A DNA stretch of 52,378 nt from SAR324 cluster bacterium (GTDB taxonomy: Bacteria; SAR324; XYD2-FULL-50-16; HCM1): positions 1 to 52,378 of the forward strand of contig PUHO01000014.1 in NCBI GenBank assembly GCA_002995645.1. The letters run 5' to 3'. Below the pieces are notes generated by a model. That model had not been told where the DNA came from. It saw only the letters and a program-made list of their open reading frames with translations, and searched no databases. The number at the start of each line of letters is the position of its first letter. The stretch's first letter is position 1. A program made the position numbers and the translations under genes. Positions 1 to 8,609 of this stretch are shown piece after piece.

Positions 1-789
1 AAGCTAGCTGGTAAAGCTATCACTGATTTATACCTCACGAAAGCAACACAATACGACGTGGACGACGTCAGTACGCTTAACTCATTAGATCCTCACAATG
101 CCGGTGACGTTGCTCTTTTAGCAGCGAACATAGAAATCCTCCAATTTAGCATAGATACAATCGCAAACGGCAAACTTAACCGTAAACCAACCGTTACATT
201 TGCAACAACTGGCGGCACACTAACGGCAACCGCCGATGATAGTAAACATTTGTATGTGCAGAATTTCATGAGGCCAATGCAAATTTTGCTATCTAGCTTA
301 GTGCATAAAGCAGGTTTTTCATTTAACGATATACATCTAAACCCATCGCTTGGAGGGAGTATTAGCGAGACTATCTTTGAAGACTTTACTTCAACAATAC
401 TGCTTACAAATCAACATGGCGATAAGTTAGATTATAAAATACGTAACAACGTCATTATCTTACCAGTAGGAACAAAAGAAGTATATATTCAAATGGATCC
501 AACAGGCGCGAATAGAGTAGTACAATACAGCCCTATGAGTAGTAGGCGACATTGGACACAACTTAAAGGTAATTCAGGTGATCCTAGTAGGAGGTTTGAT
601 GTAAGCGGGAACGCCGGGATGATAGAACAGATTGAAATAGTAGAAGCAGACACCTTGCTGCAGCCGTTTGGTATAATGATAGCGTACAAAGATCCAGAAC
701 TTCCTTTTAATGCGGCGAATCATTATACGAAGTATATAGGTTTCTTTAATTATATGGTTGCACAAAGTTATACTAACACCGGAACATAA
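1..789 (+). CDS. Unrecognised protein, 5' end outside window
   Basis: The frame is open from base 1, so the first 19 codons before the GTG at 58 are most likely coding and the gene starts to the left of the window; at least 262 residues are visible. I recognise no family. The visible part is polar, mixed alpha/beta in composition, has no membrane segment, and carries a glycine/serine-rich stretch near the middle and many Asn/Thr residues toward the end, where it stops in TNTGT. Such composition fits a structural or surface protein (for example a phage or plasmid particle protein), but this is only a guess. The downstream neighbours are repeats and two small membrane proteins, which suggests that the left edge is accessory DNA. 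Confidence 0.55.
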   Translation, partial: KLAGKAITDLYLTKATQYDVDDVSTLNSLDPHNAGDVALLAANIEILQFSIDTIANGKLNRKPTVTFATTGGTLTATADDSKHLYVQNFMRPMQILLSSLVHKAGFSFNDIHLNPSLGGSISETIFEDFTSTILLTNQHGDKLDYKIRNNVIILPVGTKEVYIQMDPTGANRVVQYSPMSSRRHWTQLKGNSGDPSRRFDVSGNAGMIEQIEIVEADTLLQPFGIMIAYKDPELPFNAANHYTKYIGFFNYMVAQSYTNTGT

Positions 790-847
790 AAAAGATTCTT
801 TAATAAAGAGCTTGAATAAGATTATATAACATGATAATATATGTTAT

Positions 848-958
848 GGTCGTCTTAATATGAGATGCGTTTACTTGTGTAATACCAGTTACCTTGTTTA
901 GAATAAAGTACATGTTATTTCATGTTAGGACGACTTGCCACCCCCCCAAGCTAAAAGC
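848..958. repeat. 111-bp structured direct repeat, copy 1
   Basis: First of two near-identical 111-bp units. Bases 849-863 (GTCGTCTTAATATGA) pair along their whole length with 920-934 (TCATGTTAGGACGAC), giving a 15-bp stem with two G-U pairs around a 56-nt loop. The pairing is the same length on either strand. A smaller hairpin, TAACAT/ATGTTA at 827-832 and 841-846, sits just before it. The 391 bp between the genes at 789 and 1181 hold nothing else I can name. Confidence 0.75.
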
Positions 959-972
959 GACGAATGAATAAA

Positions 973-1083
973 GGTCGTCTTAATATGAGATGCGTTTACT
1001 TGCGTAATAGCAGTTACCTTGTTTAGAATAGAGTAGATGTTATTTCATGTTAGGACGGCTTGCTACCCCACCAAGCTAAGAGC
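973..1083. repeat. 111-bp structured direct repeat, copy 2
   Basis: Second unit, 14 bp after the first. The stem is kept: 974-988 pairs with 1045-1059, where the one changed base (GACGAC to GACGGC) turns a pair into a G-U wobble and so preserves folding. Other differences fall in the loop and tail. The unit ends ...CCAAGCTAAGAGC. Confidence 0.75.
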
Positions 1084-1180
1084 ATAAATTAATAATAAAC
1101 GAGAGTCTTGCAGAGTCTTGACAACCGGTATGTTGTAAAGTATAATAAAATATATTATCAAAGATACGTAAATGTAAATA

Positions 1181-1417
1181 ATGTATGTCAAATTAAAACA
1201 ATATCTTAAACGCCTTATTCGTAAGTTGTTTAGTTGTGACGCTTGTTTTATATTTATGCTGTTAAACGGCATATTAAATCATTATTTCCCGTCTACCTAC
1301 TTTATCAACCTTTGTATTTGTTTTATAGTTTCTCTTTTTTATAAAAAATATCAAAACTTTTTTGCTAGAAAAAAACTTATTCAAAAACATACAAAAAAAA
1401 ATAAAGGTAAAAAATGA
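1181..1417 (+). CDS. Small basic membrane protein, unknown
   Basis: A 78-residue protein of unknown family. The N-terminal 18 residues are basic, two hydrophobic segments follow (about residues 22-36 and 40-54), and the C-terminus is very lysine-rich (KKNKGKK end). No clear ribosome site precedes the ATG. Its stop overlaps the ATG of the next gene (ATGA at 1414-1417), so the two are probably translated together. It lies in the accessory-looking left edge; a phage or plasmid origin is possible but not shown. Confidence 0.5.
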   Translation: MYVKLKQYLKRLIRKLFSCDACFIFMLLNGILNHYFPSTYFINLCICFIVSLFYKKYQNFFARKKLIQKHTKKNKGKK

Positions 1418-1887
1418 ATTACTCTATACTAATAATAGGTATACTTATTTATCTGTTTTTTGCTTCTTTATGTTCTAAAGCTTCAGTTGAACTCTTGGCT
1501 AAAGCTCTTGCAAAAGCAAATGATTTTTTAAATACTAAACAGCTTTCAAATGAGGAACAAAAAATTATTGATAATCTTACAAAGATTCACAGTAGTTTTT
1601 TTAAATCGTTACTCTTTCCTTATATTGCCGTTTTTTTAGTTTTGAAATATGAATTTTTGACAAATCAAAAGGACGTTAAACAAGTTAAATTAACAAATGA
1701 AACCTTGTCTGTTGTCAGTTTGTTAATTACTTCTTTATTGATAAAAAGCGTATTATCCGTTATATTATTAAGTGCTATTTACTTATGCAAAATAAGCCTT
1801 AAAAGATTTAATTACTCATTTAGAAGCCTGCTTGCACCGTATCTAACAACTACCTCTTTATCTAGCAACTACTTAGTTACTAGATAA
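1414..1887 (+). CDS. Hypothetical membrane protein, coupled to upstream ORF
   Basis: A 157-residue protein I do not recognise. It begins with a hydrophobic segment (about residues 4-22), has a soluble stretch with Glu/Lys-rich helix (about 25-62), then two or three more hydrophobic segments (about 63-77, 97-125). An AAAGGT ribosome site lies 7 bases before the ATG, and the start overlaps the stop of the preceding small protein, so both form one unit. The overall shape (paired small membrane proteins with no homology I can name) is typical of mobile or phage-derived modules. Confidence 0.5.
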   Translation: MNYSILIIGILIYLFFASLCSKASVELLAKALAKANDFLNTKQLSNEEQKIIDNLTKIHSSFFKSLLFPYIAVFLVLKYEFLTNQKDVKQVKLTNETLSVVSLLITSLLIKSVLSVILLSAIYLCKISLKRFNYSFRSLLAPYLTTTSLSSNYLVTR

Positions 1888-1903
1888 TAGCAACTCCCCT
1901 TGC

Positions 1904-3184
1904 TTAAAAAGGAGATCCGAGCTTCATTGGATAACCGGCAATAAGCGAGACCTTGCCCCCTTCCTTGCCTGTCGCAACATCAAGACGATAGATAAACGAA
2001 GAAATTAATATACGTAAACCGGCACCATACGAAGAATCATAGTTCTTCAGTAAAGTAACATGTCCATCGCTAACGCTTCCCCTTTCTGCAAAGAAAGCAA
2101 GTTGCATGAACTGGATAGACCCGCCAATAAATCCTAGATTAAAAATGCTAGAAATGGGGATATTCCAACGGTATTCAGCAGCTTGATAAAACGAATGCGC
2201 CCCAACAAAACGATTTGCCGGGAAACTTCGTAAACGACTAGACCCACCAAGAGAGACGGCGCTACCATATTGATTGTAGCCTAATAAATTATGTATCCTT
2301 AGATCTTCCCCTTTGCTACAAGCTTCAAACGAACTACTTGCCGGATCGCATTGTAACCCGTACTTTTCTCTTAATTCTTTCTCATCTAGCAAGCCTTTAG
2401 ATTGTACGAAAGCATCAGAGCGAAACATATTAAGAACAAGCACGTCATGCTTAAAAACAGGAACGTAAGCAGAAAGATTTTCTGAAAGCACGGCGGATTT
2501 AGCAAGATCACTATTAGAAGAAGTGCCGGGCGGCGCATAGGCAATAGTGGCAACAACCCCTTTTGTTGGATTTCTGGTATTATCAACAATATTAAAAGAC
2601 GAACTAACAGAAACAGAAGCCCCGGTAGCCTTATCACGAACTATATCCCCTAGTACTTTAGAATCTTTGTCAAAGAAGTTTTTTCTTTGTTCTTTCGCGT
2701 AACCGGCGTTAAGACCAAGTACAATTTGATCATACCATAAAGCATAGGATAAAGAGACGTTGCCTATAGTGCGGCTTGTTTGCATTTGATATAAATCGTT
2801 AGGCGCCATATTGTTACGTTTATATATGAAACTACTTAACGATAAGCCGACTGCGCTAACAGATGCTTTTAACTTGTCTAGTACGGGAATGTTTAAGATC
2901 GCCGCTGCTGCAATAGGTACCTTTTTATTAAGACTTAAACCACCGCCAATAGTTAGCCCTTTATATATATTCGTAACTCCCCCGGCAATAATAACGGTTG
3001 TTCCCACCCCGGAAACCGACATAGGAAAAGGAATAATAAGCCAACCAAGATGTTTTTGTTTATTGCTCCCGCTTTTCTTTTGTGGGAAAATACGACCTAT
3101 TGCTTGTGCGTTTGAGCTAGAGAATAGGTAAAAAAGTGCGAAGCTAAGAAAAAAAGCTTTTAAGGTAATTTGTAAATATTTCAT
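1904..3184 (-). CDS. Omp85-superfamily outer-membrane barrel, POTRA-less (paralog 1)
   Basis: A 426-residue exported barrel. The start at 3184 is preferred over an in-frame ATG at 3256 because it gives a clean signal peptide (MKYLQITLKAFF... to SSSNAQA) that matches the start of the paralog downstream. After the signal, the barrel begins at once: there is no room for POTRA domains, unlike BamA or TamA. Features of the Omp85 C-terminal barrel are visible: LGGSSRLRSFPANRF (the L6-loop region), an AEYRWNIP strand, FFAERGSVSD, and YGAGLRILISSFIYRLDVA before a final GSPF ending in Phe, the usual outer-membrane sorting signal. The L6 motif normally reads (V/L)RG(F/Y); here it is LRSF. Role unknown; related surface-antigen barrels occur without partners. 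Confidence 0.8.
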   Translation of the reverse strand: MKYLQITLKAFFLSFALFYLFSSSNAQAIGRIFPQKKSGSNKQKHLGWLIIPFPMSVSGVGTTVIIAGGVTNIYKGLTIGGGLSLNKKVPIAAAAILNIPVLDKLKASVSAVGLSLSSFIYKRNNMAPNDLYQMQTSRTIGNVSLSYALWYDQIVLGLNAGYAKEQRKNFFDKDSKVLGDIVRDKATGASVSVSSSFNIVDNTRNPTKGVVATIAYAPPGTSSNSDLAKSAVLSENLSAYVPVFKHDVLVLNMFRSDAFVQSKGLLDEKELREKYGLQCDPASSSFEACSKGEDLRIHNLLGYNQYGSAVSLGGSSRLRSFPANRFVGAHSFYQAAEYRWNIPISSIFNLGFIGGSIQFMQLAFFAERGSVSDGHVTLLKNYDSSYGAGLRILISSFIYRLDVATGKEGGKVSLIAGYPMKLGSPF

Positions 3185-3336
3185 TTTGCACAAAACGGTA
3201 AATTCAAAACGTAATTTTACAAGGCAATATGATTTTGAGATTAATAGTAAAAACAAATTTTCTTTTACTATACTATTTTTTTATTTCTTTTGCTATATAT
3301 ATTTTTTTTTAATTTTTTTAATAGAATAAGTAAAAA

Positions 3337-4611
3337 CTACATTTGAAAAGGCGAACCAAGCGACATAGGATAGCCGGCAATCAGCGAGAGTTTACCGCCT
3401 TCGCTTCCTGTTGCAAAATCTAATCGATAGATAAAAGAAGAAGCTAATATACGAATCCCGGCGCCGTAGGAAGATTTATAGTTGTGAAATAAATTAACCG
3501 GTTTATCGCTAACAGTGCCCCGTTCTGCAAACAAAGCAAATTGCAATAGCTCTGTGCTTCCCCCCATGAACCCTACGTTAAAAAGACTAGAAAAAGGTAT
3601 GTTCCAACGATATTCAGCACCTTGATAAAACGTATGTGCACCAGTAAAGCGATTAGCCGGATAACTACGTAAACGATTAGAGCCGCCTAAAGGACTTGCA
3701 TTGCCATATTGGTTATAGCCTAGTAAATTGTTTATCCTCAGCTCTTCCCCTTGAAGACAAGTATTATAGTCGGTACTTGCCGGATCACATTGTAACCCGT
3801 ATTTTTCCTTTAATTTGGCAACGTCAAGTAAGCCTTTAGATTGTACTAGTGAGTCGGAACGAAAAAAGTTAACCATAAAAACGTTGTTTTTAGAAACAGG
3901 AATGTAAGCAGATAGACTTGCCGAAACAACGTTGACTTTAGGTTTGTCTGCATTAGAAGACTCACCGGGCAAGGTATATTCTAACTTGGCAATAACGCCT
4001 CTTGTTGGATTTTGTACGTCGTCAATAATATTAAAAGTAGATCTAAGCGTCATACCCATACCGTTAGATTTATCGCGAACAATATTGCCTAGTACGTGCG
4101 TGTTGCTATCAAAGAAATTTTTTGTTTGCCGGTTGGCATATCCTGCAGAGGCGTCTAGTATAATTTGATCATACCATAAAGCATAGGATAAAGTTACGTC
4201 GCCCATAAGTTGTTTCGTTTGCATTTGAAACAGCTTGTTTGCATTCATATAACTACGTTTATATGTAAAGCTACTTAACGCTAAATTAACAAAGCGCACT
4301 GATCCGGTGACATGATTAGACACAGGAATATCCAAGATAGCCGCCATATCAATTGGTACTTTTCTATTAAGGCTAAAACCACCGCCAACAGTCATTCCTT
4401 TGTATATATTGGTGATTCCGCCGGCAATCATAACTGTTGAACCTACGCCGGAAATGGAAATAGGAAAAGGAACAATCATCCAGCCAAGATGTTTTTGCAA
4501 TCGTGCTTTTTTAATTTTATGTGGAAAAATGCGACCGATTGCTTGTGCGTTTGAGCTAGGGAATAGGTAAAAGCAAAATAGGCTAAGAAGCAAAGTAGAT
4601 AAATATTTCAT
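3337..4611 (-). CDS. Omp85-superfamily outer-membrane barrel, POTRA-less (paralog 2)
   Basis: A 424-residue tandem paralog of the gene at 1904-3184, alike along its whole length, including the signal peptide (ending SSNAQA), the RIFP-K segment directly after it, LGGSNRLRSYPANRF, EYRWNIPFSSLFNVGF and YGAGIRILASSFIYRLDFA. As in the paralog, the L6 arginine is kept but the usual glycine is serine. It ends GSPFQM, so the terminal Phe is followed by two extra residues, which might alter recognition by the BAM machine. The gap to paralog 1 is only 152 bp, so duplication in place is the likely origin. Upstream lies the ccm operon on the same strand, after about 200 bp. Confidence 0.8.
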   Translation of the reverse strand: MKYLSTLLLSLFCFYLFPSSNAQAIGRIFPHKIKKARLQKHLGWMIVPFPISISGVGSTVMIAGGITNIYKGMTVGGGFSLNRKVPIDMAAILDIPVSNHVTGSVRFVNLALSSFTYKRSYMNANKLFQMQTKQLMGDVTLSYALWYDQIILDASAGYANRQTKNFFDSNTHVLGNIVRDKSNGMGMTLRSTFNIIDDVQNPTRGVIAKLEYTLPGESSNADKPKVNVVSASLSAYIPVSKNNVFMVNFFRSDSLVQSKGLLDVAKLKEKYGLQCDPASTDYNTCLQGEELRINNLLGYNQYGNASPLGGSNRLRSYPANRFTGAHTFYQGAEYRWNIPFSSLFNVGFMGGSTELLQFALFAERGTVSDKPVNLFHNYKSSYGAGIRILASSFIYRLDFATGSEGGKLSLIAGYPMSLGSPFQM

Positions 4612-4667
4612 TTTTTAAGTCAAGATTGCAAATGAAAAAGACTACAAGATCCGCTTTTTCTCTAATG

Positions 4668-4811
4668 CTAAGTTTTTTCTTCTTGTTTCGTATTTGCGTT
4701 GGTTTGAGAAAGCAATAAAGGTTCTATTGGTTTGAAAAATAAAGGCCGTACTATAGCAAACCAGAGTATAAGTAAACTGTAAGTAGTTATAATAAATATA
4801 TAAGCAATCAT
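4668..4811 (-). CDS. Short membrane ORF after ccmH, possible CcmI N-terminal stub
   Basis: A 47-codon ORF begins with ATG at 4811, 8 bases after the ccmH stop, in the same direction. It has one hydrophobic segment (MIAYIFIITTYSLLILWFA) followed by VRPLFF and a short polar tail ending NTKQEEKT. In System I operons the gene after ccmH is often ccmI/cycH, whose first membrane helix typically ends in a similar -RPL motif. This may therefore be a truncated ccmI or a reduced version of its membrane part; it could also be an unrelated small membrane protein or chance. Confidence 0.4.
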   Translation of the reverse strand: MIAYIFIITTYSLLILWFAIVRPLFFKPIEPLLLSQTNANTKQEEKT

Positions 4812-4819
4812 AAATATAA

Positions 4820-5260
4820 TTAATCTAGCAAGTCGTCTGTATCTTCCTCAATGGGAACAGACGGCGTGCGTTTATAAATAAAATAGATAATAAAACCGGC
4901 AACAACAATTAAAAAAGCAAAAGGAGCAAGCCATAATATCCAATTCCAACCGGATTTAACAGGTGATCGCAAAATCCATTCACCATATTTCTCTTGAAAA
5001 AAAGCAAGGATTTCTTGTTTTGATTTTCCTTTTTCTAGCATATCACGAATAGTCGCTTTCATATTCATAGAAATGCCGGCTTGCGAGTCTTTGACAGATA
5101 AGCCTTGACAAGTAGGGCAACGAAGTTGTCCAGCAATCGCGTTAACTTGGTCGTTTGAAACCGGCTTTAGTGCAAAGCTAGTAGACGAGAAAAAGCTAAT
5201 GAATATAATCAACAAGCAAACAAATACAAACGGTATAGGTAGAAATGGTAACTTACGCAT
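4820..5260 (-). CDS. ccmH: Cytochrome c maturation protein CcmH
   Basis: A 146-residue membrane-anchored thiol protein that keeps the CXXCH cysteines of apocytochrome c reduced for haem attachment in the periplasm. Signal/anchor segment about residues 7-30; the redox motif LRCPTCQG gives Cys48 and Cys51, followed by the typical helical DSQAGISMNMKATIRDML and KYGEWILRSP elements; a second membrane helix lies at about 105-128. It ends soon after, so it is the short form without the CcmI-like C-terminal domain seen in E. coli. It sits 11 bp after dsbE, last recognisable gene of the ccm operon. Confidence 0.95.
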   Translation of the reverse strand: MRKLPFLPIPFVFVCLLIIFISFFSSTSFALKPVSNDQVNAIAGQLRCPTCQGLSVKDSQAGISMNMKATIRDMLEKGKSKQEILAFFQEKYGEWILRSPVKSGWNWILWLAPFAFLIVVAGFIIYFIYKRTPSVPIEEDTDDLLD

Positions 5261-5271
5261 AGTTTAAGTGC

Positions 5272-5802
5272 TTAAAGGTGTTTTTGTAAAAAAGTATCAA
5301 GTTGTTTTTCCGTTACCGGTCCAATAATTTTGTCTATAACAACGCCTTGTTCGTTAATTAAAAAAGTTTCCGGCACGGCGGTAACGCCGTAGTTAAGTGC
5401 AATAGATCCTTTTTCATCATCTAAACCAAGTAAATAGGTTTTACCATATTTTTTAATAAAAGCAGCGGCATCTTCCGGCGTATCGTTAATGGCAACGCCA
5501 ATGAAAACGGCGCCTTTGTCTTTCCATTTTTCATATGTTGCTTCTAAAATACGCGCTTCTTCACGACAAGAGACGCACCAAGAAGCCCAAAAATTGAGTA
5601 TAACCGGTTTGCCTTGAAATTGAGATAACGATATTTTTTGCTTATCTAACGTTGTCAGTGTAAAGACAGTTGCTTTTTCTCCTTTTAATACAGTAGGGAT
5701 TGTGTGTACCTGATTTGCTTGCGTTAAACCGTAGGCAAGTAAAGCAAGTAAAGCAATAGATAGAATAAACGAAAAGAGTATAATTATTTTTTTAGATTTC
5801 AT
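5272..5802 (-). CDS. dsbE: Thiol:disulfide interchange protein DsbE/CcmG
   Basis: A 176-residue periplasmic thioredoxin-fold protein, anchored by an N-terminal helix (about residues 5-25). The motif FWASWCVSC supplies Cys76 and Cys79, and VPETFLI carries the cis-proline of the fold. In cytochrome c maturation it passes electrons to CcmH and apocytochrome. Its start overlaps the 3' end of ccmF by 11 bp, so translation is coupled. Length and motif spacing are normal for CcmG. Confidence 0.95.
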   Translation of the reverse strand: MKSKKIIILFSFILSIALLALLAYGLTQANQVHTIPTVLKGEKATVFTLTTLDKQKISLSQFQGKPVILNFWASWCVSCREEARILEATYEKWKDKGAVFIGVAINDTPEDAAAFIKKYGKTYLLGLDDEKGSIALNYGVTAVPETFLINEQGVVIDKIIGPVTEKQLDTFLQKHL

Positions 5803-7756
5803 TATCGACCTTATTTGTTAACTGCGGTTTATTAAAAACAGGTTTATAAATAAAACAGAGTAAAAAACCAAGTGTATAAAAAGGAATACTTGCCCAAAGA
5901 AAGGCAATTAAAGGATGAAAAGAAACTATAAACGTTGCGCTATTGTCTTCGTTAAAGCTAGCTAGCGTAAGATATAAATCGCCTTGCAAAGTATGTTTTA
6001 ATCCAATTTTTGTAACCGGTTCCGGATGTTGCGGAAAGAAAACCTTTGCCACTTCTAAAGGAAACGAGCTTTGATTTTGTTTTTCAACAAGTAATCGCCC
6101 TACTAATTGCATGCTATTATCATGCGGTTCTTTAACAATATCTTTTAGAGTTAACTTGTAATTGTGGAATAATACGGACTCATCAGGCGCTAAAGTAAAA
6201 CTTTTATCACTATTAAAGAAATTGCCAATAAAACCAACTAACATTAATATAACGGCAAAATGAATTAATAAAGCCCCTTGTTTTCTTTTGTTACGAATAA
6301 AATTAGAAAACAACGTTTTTTTTGTTTGCTCTGTAGAAGCGAAAAAAAGTAGTGGTTTTGCTTGTGGTAAAAGAGAAAGCAAAGTAAAGCAAACAGCAAA
6401 GCAAAGTAGGATAAAATTTAGTTTATGAGAAATAAACGAAGCGGCAAACGTAAGCACTATAGCTATGACGAAGGTAACAACAAGCCTTGTTCGTATAGAA
6501 GTAAATTTTGTATTTCGCCACTGAAGAAAATAAGCAATCCCAAGCAAAAACAAACCTAAAGCGGCAAGCGGCGCCATAACGGCGTTAAAGAAAGGCGCTT
6601 GTACGGACATTTTTTTATGTAGTAACCCTTCGGCAAGTAAAGGGAATAAAGTAGCATAGGTAACGCTAAAAAGCAGACACATAAACACTAGGTTTGTAAA
6701 AAGAAATAAGTTTGTTCTAGATAGTAAACCAGACGGCGTATGCTTAGATTGGAAGCCTTGAAATTGAATAATAAGCACAATTTGCGTAAAGATAAGTAAA
6801 AAAGCAAGGAACACTAAGAAAAAAGGACCAATAGGCGAAGTGGCAAACGCATGTACTGAATTAAGAATGCCGGAACGTGTGATAAACGTGCCAAGAATAG
6901 ATAAACCAAAGCTAAGGGCAATTAAAATATAGTTCCAAAGAATAAAACTTTTTCGCTTTTCTTGTATAAGCAAGCTATGTAGTAGAGCAGTATAGGCAAG
7001 CCAAGGCATAAGGGACGCATTTTCAACAGGATCCCAAGCCCAGTAGCCACCCCAACCAAGCTCAACGTACGCCCAAGTAGCGCCAAAAAACATGCCTAAC
7101 GTTAGCATAAACCAAGAGGCAAGAATCCAGCGGCGGCTTTGTTGAATCCAAGTAGAAGAAAAATCTTTTTGAAATAAAGAGCTCATAGCAAACGCAAAAG
7201 GAATGCTAATAGTTACGTAACCTATATAAAGCATAGGCGGATGAATGACCATGCCAATATTTTGTAATAGTGGATTTAACCCGTCGCCATTAGTAAAACT
7301 GGGCATGATCCTTTCAAAAGGATTACTCCACACGCTAAGTAAGAAAAGTAAAAACAGGTGAATAAAAGCAATCACCGCAAGAAAGTAAGGATGTAACGGC
7401 GTTGGTTTTCGTTTATATTGAAATAAAACAAAGAGTGTTAAAATAGAAAGGATCAAGTTCCAAAGAAGTAAAGATCCGTTCATTCCACTCCAAACCGCAG
7501 AAAGAAGATAGAATACAGGTAAATCGTTGCTTGCATGTTCGGCAATAAAACGAACAGAGTAATCTTTTTGTATAAATAAAACGGCAAGTATAATAAAAGC
7601 GGCAATTGATTGCGCGCTAGTAACGGCAAGCGTTTTTTTTGCAGCATTAACAAGATTTTGATTTTGCTTGTATAAACCGAGTAAGCTACTTAAAAGAGTA
7701 AAAACACTTAAAGCGAGGTTAAACGTAATGAGGAAGTGACCTAGTGTTGGCAACAT
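5792..7756 (-). CDS. ccmF: Haem lyase subunit CcmF
   Basis: A 654-residue polytopic protein that forms the haem-attachment complex with CcmH (and CcmI where present). The WWD haem-handling domain reads WGGYWAWDPVENASLMPWL at about residues 235-253, with VIHPPMLYIGY (His172) upstream and a second histidine-bearing loop, RSGILNSVHAFA, downstream, as expected for the family. About 14 membrane helices can be counted by eye, with a large periplasmic domain near the C-terminus. It is 15 bp downstream of ccmE and overlaps dsbE. Family proteins are usually near 650 residues, so it appears complete. Confidence 0.96.
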   Translation of the reverse strand: MLPTLGHFLITFNLALSVFTLLSSLLGLYKQNQNLVNAAKKTLAVTSAQSIAAFIILAVLFIQKDYSVRFIAEHASNDLPVFYLLSAVWSGMNGSLLLWNLILSILTLFVLFQYKRKPTPLHPYFLAVIAFIHLFLLFLLSVWSNPFERIMPSFTNGDGLNPLLQNIGMVIHPPMLYIGYVTISIPFAFAMSSLFQKDFSSTWIQQSRRWILASWFMLTLGMFFGATWAYVELGWGGYWAWDPVENASLMPWLAYTALLHSLLIQEKRKSFILWNYILIALSFGLSILGTFITRSGILNSVHAFATSPIGPFFLVFLAFLLIFTQIVLIIQFQGFQSKHTPSGLLSRTNLFLFTNLVFMCLLFSVTYATLFPLLAEGLLHKKMSVQAPFFNAVMAPLAALGLFLLGIAYFLQWRNTKFTSIRTRLVVTFVIAIVLTFAASFISHKLNFILLCFAVCFTLLSLLPQAKPLLFFASTEQTKKTLFSNFIRNKRKQGALLIHFAVILMLVGFIGNFFNSDKSFTLAPDESVLFHNYKLTLKDIVKEPHDNSMQLVGRLLVEKQNQSSFPLEVAKVFFPQHPEPVTKIGLKHTLQGDLYLTLASFNEDNSATFIVSFHPLIAFLWASIPFYTLGFLLCFIYKPVFNKPQLTNKVDNEI

Positions 7757-7771
7757 AAATAAAGATAAAAT

Positions 7772-8206
7772 TTAAGGTGAATCCAGTTTTTTTTGTATAG
7801 GCGAAAGAATATGCGCGTGTTTAGCACGATATTCGGCAGTGTGTTTTACTAATAATTTAGTGGCTTGTATATGATAACTTTCTAACATACCAACAGCAAT
7901 AACGCCTTGCCCTTCTTTGAACATATCCGGCTTAACGCCAGCATAGTCAACTGTAATATTTTTTTTAGAGTCCGTAACGACAAAGTGGAGGTTTAAAGTC
8001 GCCGGATCCCAAACAACGCTTTTAGGGATAACAAAACCCATAACCCGTAAGTTACGATTGTCATATTTTGCCGGGCTAGCGTATATTTCGCTAGGCGTTA
8101 CATAATATGCCGTATTCTTTTTTGCTGTTGTAATAACGAATAATACAACAATAACGATAATAGAACTAACGACAATAGTCCACTTCCATTTTTTTGTTTT
8201 AGACAT
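7772..8206 (-). CDS. ccmE: Haem chaperone CcmE
   Basis: A 144-residue protein with one N-terminal membrane anchor (about residues 9-27) and a beta-barrel (OB-fold) domain facing the periplasm. CcmE binds haem covalently before handing it to CcmF. The haem-binding histidine is visible as His122 in VKHTAEY, with the conserved tyrosine four residues on (Tyr126); most homologs have HDENY or similar here, so the TA replacing DE is a small deviation. Upstream is ccmD, downstream ccmF, in the standard order. Confidence 0.93.
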   Translation of the reverse strand: MSKTKKWKWTIVVSSIIVIVVLFVITTAKKNTAYYVTPSEIYASPAKYDNRNLRVMGFVIPKSVVWDPATLNLHFVVTDSKKNITVDYAGVKPDMFKEGQGVIAVGMLESYHIQATKLLVKHTAEYRAKHAHILSPIQKKLDSP

Positions 8207-8220
8207 AAGTAAAGTAGTTT

Positions 8221-8355
8221 TTAGTGTTGCGAGTTATTTATTTTTTTTAATGCATTTGCTTTAGATTTTAACAAGATAAAGCGAACGGCAAGAACAGAAG
8301 CATACCCAACTAAAATAATAAAAGTAATACTATAGGTTGCGATAAGGTAAGACAT
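8221..8355 (-). CDS. ccmD: Small membrane protein CcmD
   Basis: A 44-residue ORF read from the gap upstream of ccmE. It starts MSYLIATYSITF, contains a single membrane helix (about residues 7-28, ending in VLAVRFILLKSK) and a basic tail. Length, the aromatic start before the helix, the basic end and the place directly before ccmE are all typical of CcmD, which helps release haem-loaded CcmE from the CcmABC transporter. ccmABC are not in this window. The 254 bp between ccmD and zapA hold the divergent control region; I see no gene there. Confidence 0.85.
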   Translation of the reverse strand: MSYLIATYSITFIILVGYASVLAVRFILLKSKANALKKINNSQH

Positions 8356-8609
8356 TGTTATATTATATATTAAAAGATTAAGAAATAATGTTTTTTAATC
8401 TTACTATAAAGTAAATGAGATTGTAAAGAATAGAAAATAAAAATATAGTTACGCCTATTATCGCTTGAATATATAGGTATCTAATTATAAATAGAATAAA
8501 ACTTGTTTTTTTGTAGCATATCAGTTAATATTAAAAAAGAAAGTTTCAAAAAACGATTATTACTATATTTTATTTTTACAAAGTATCAAGTAGATTCAAA
8601 ATTAAACTC

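Noticed and set aside
2386..2637. Hydrophobic minus-strand ORF inside the first Omp85 gene
   Set aside because: It is a frame shadow of the barrel gene; the hydrophobic look comes from base composition.
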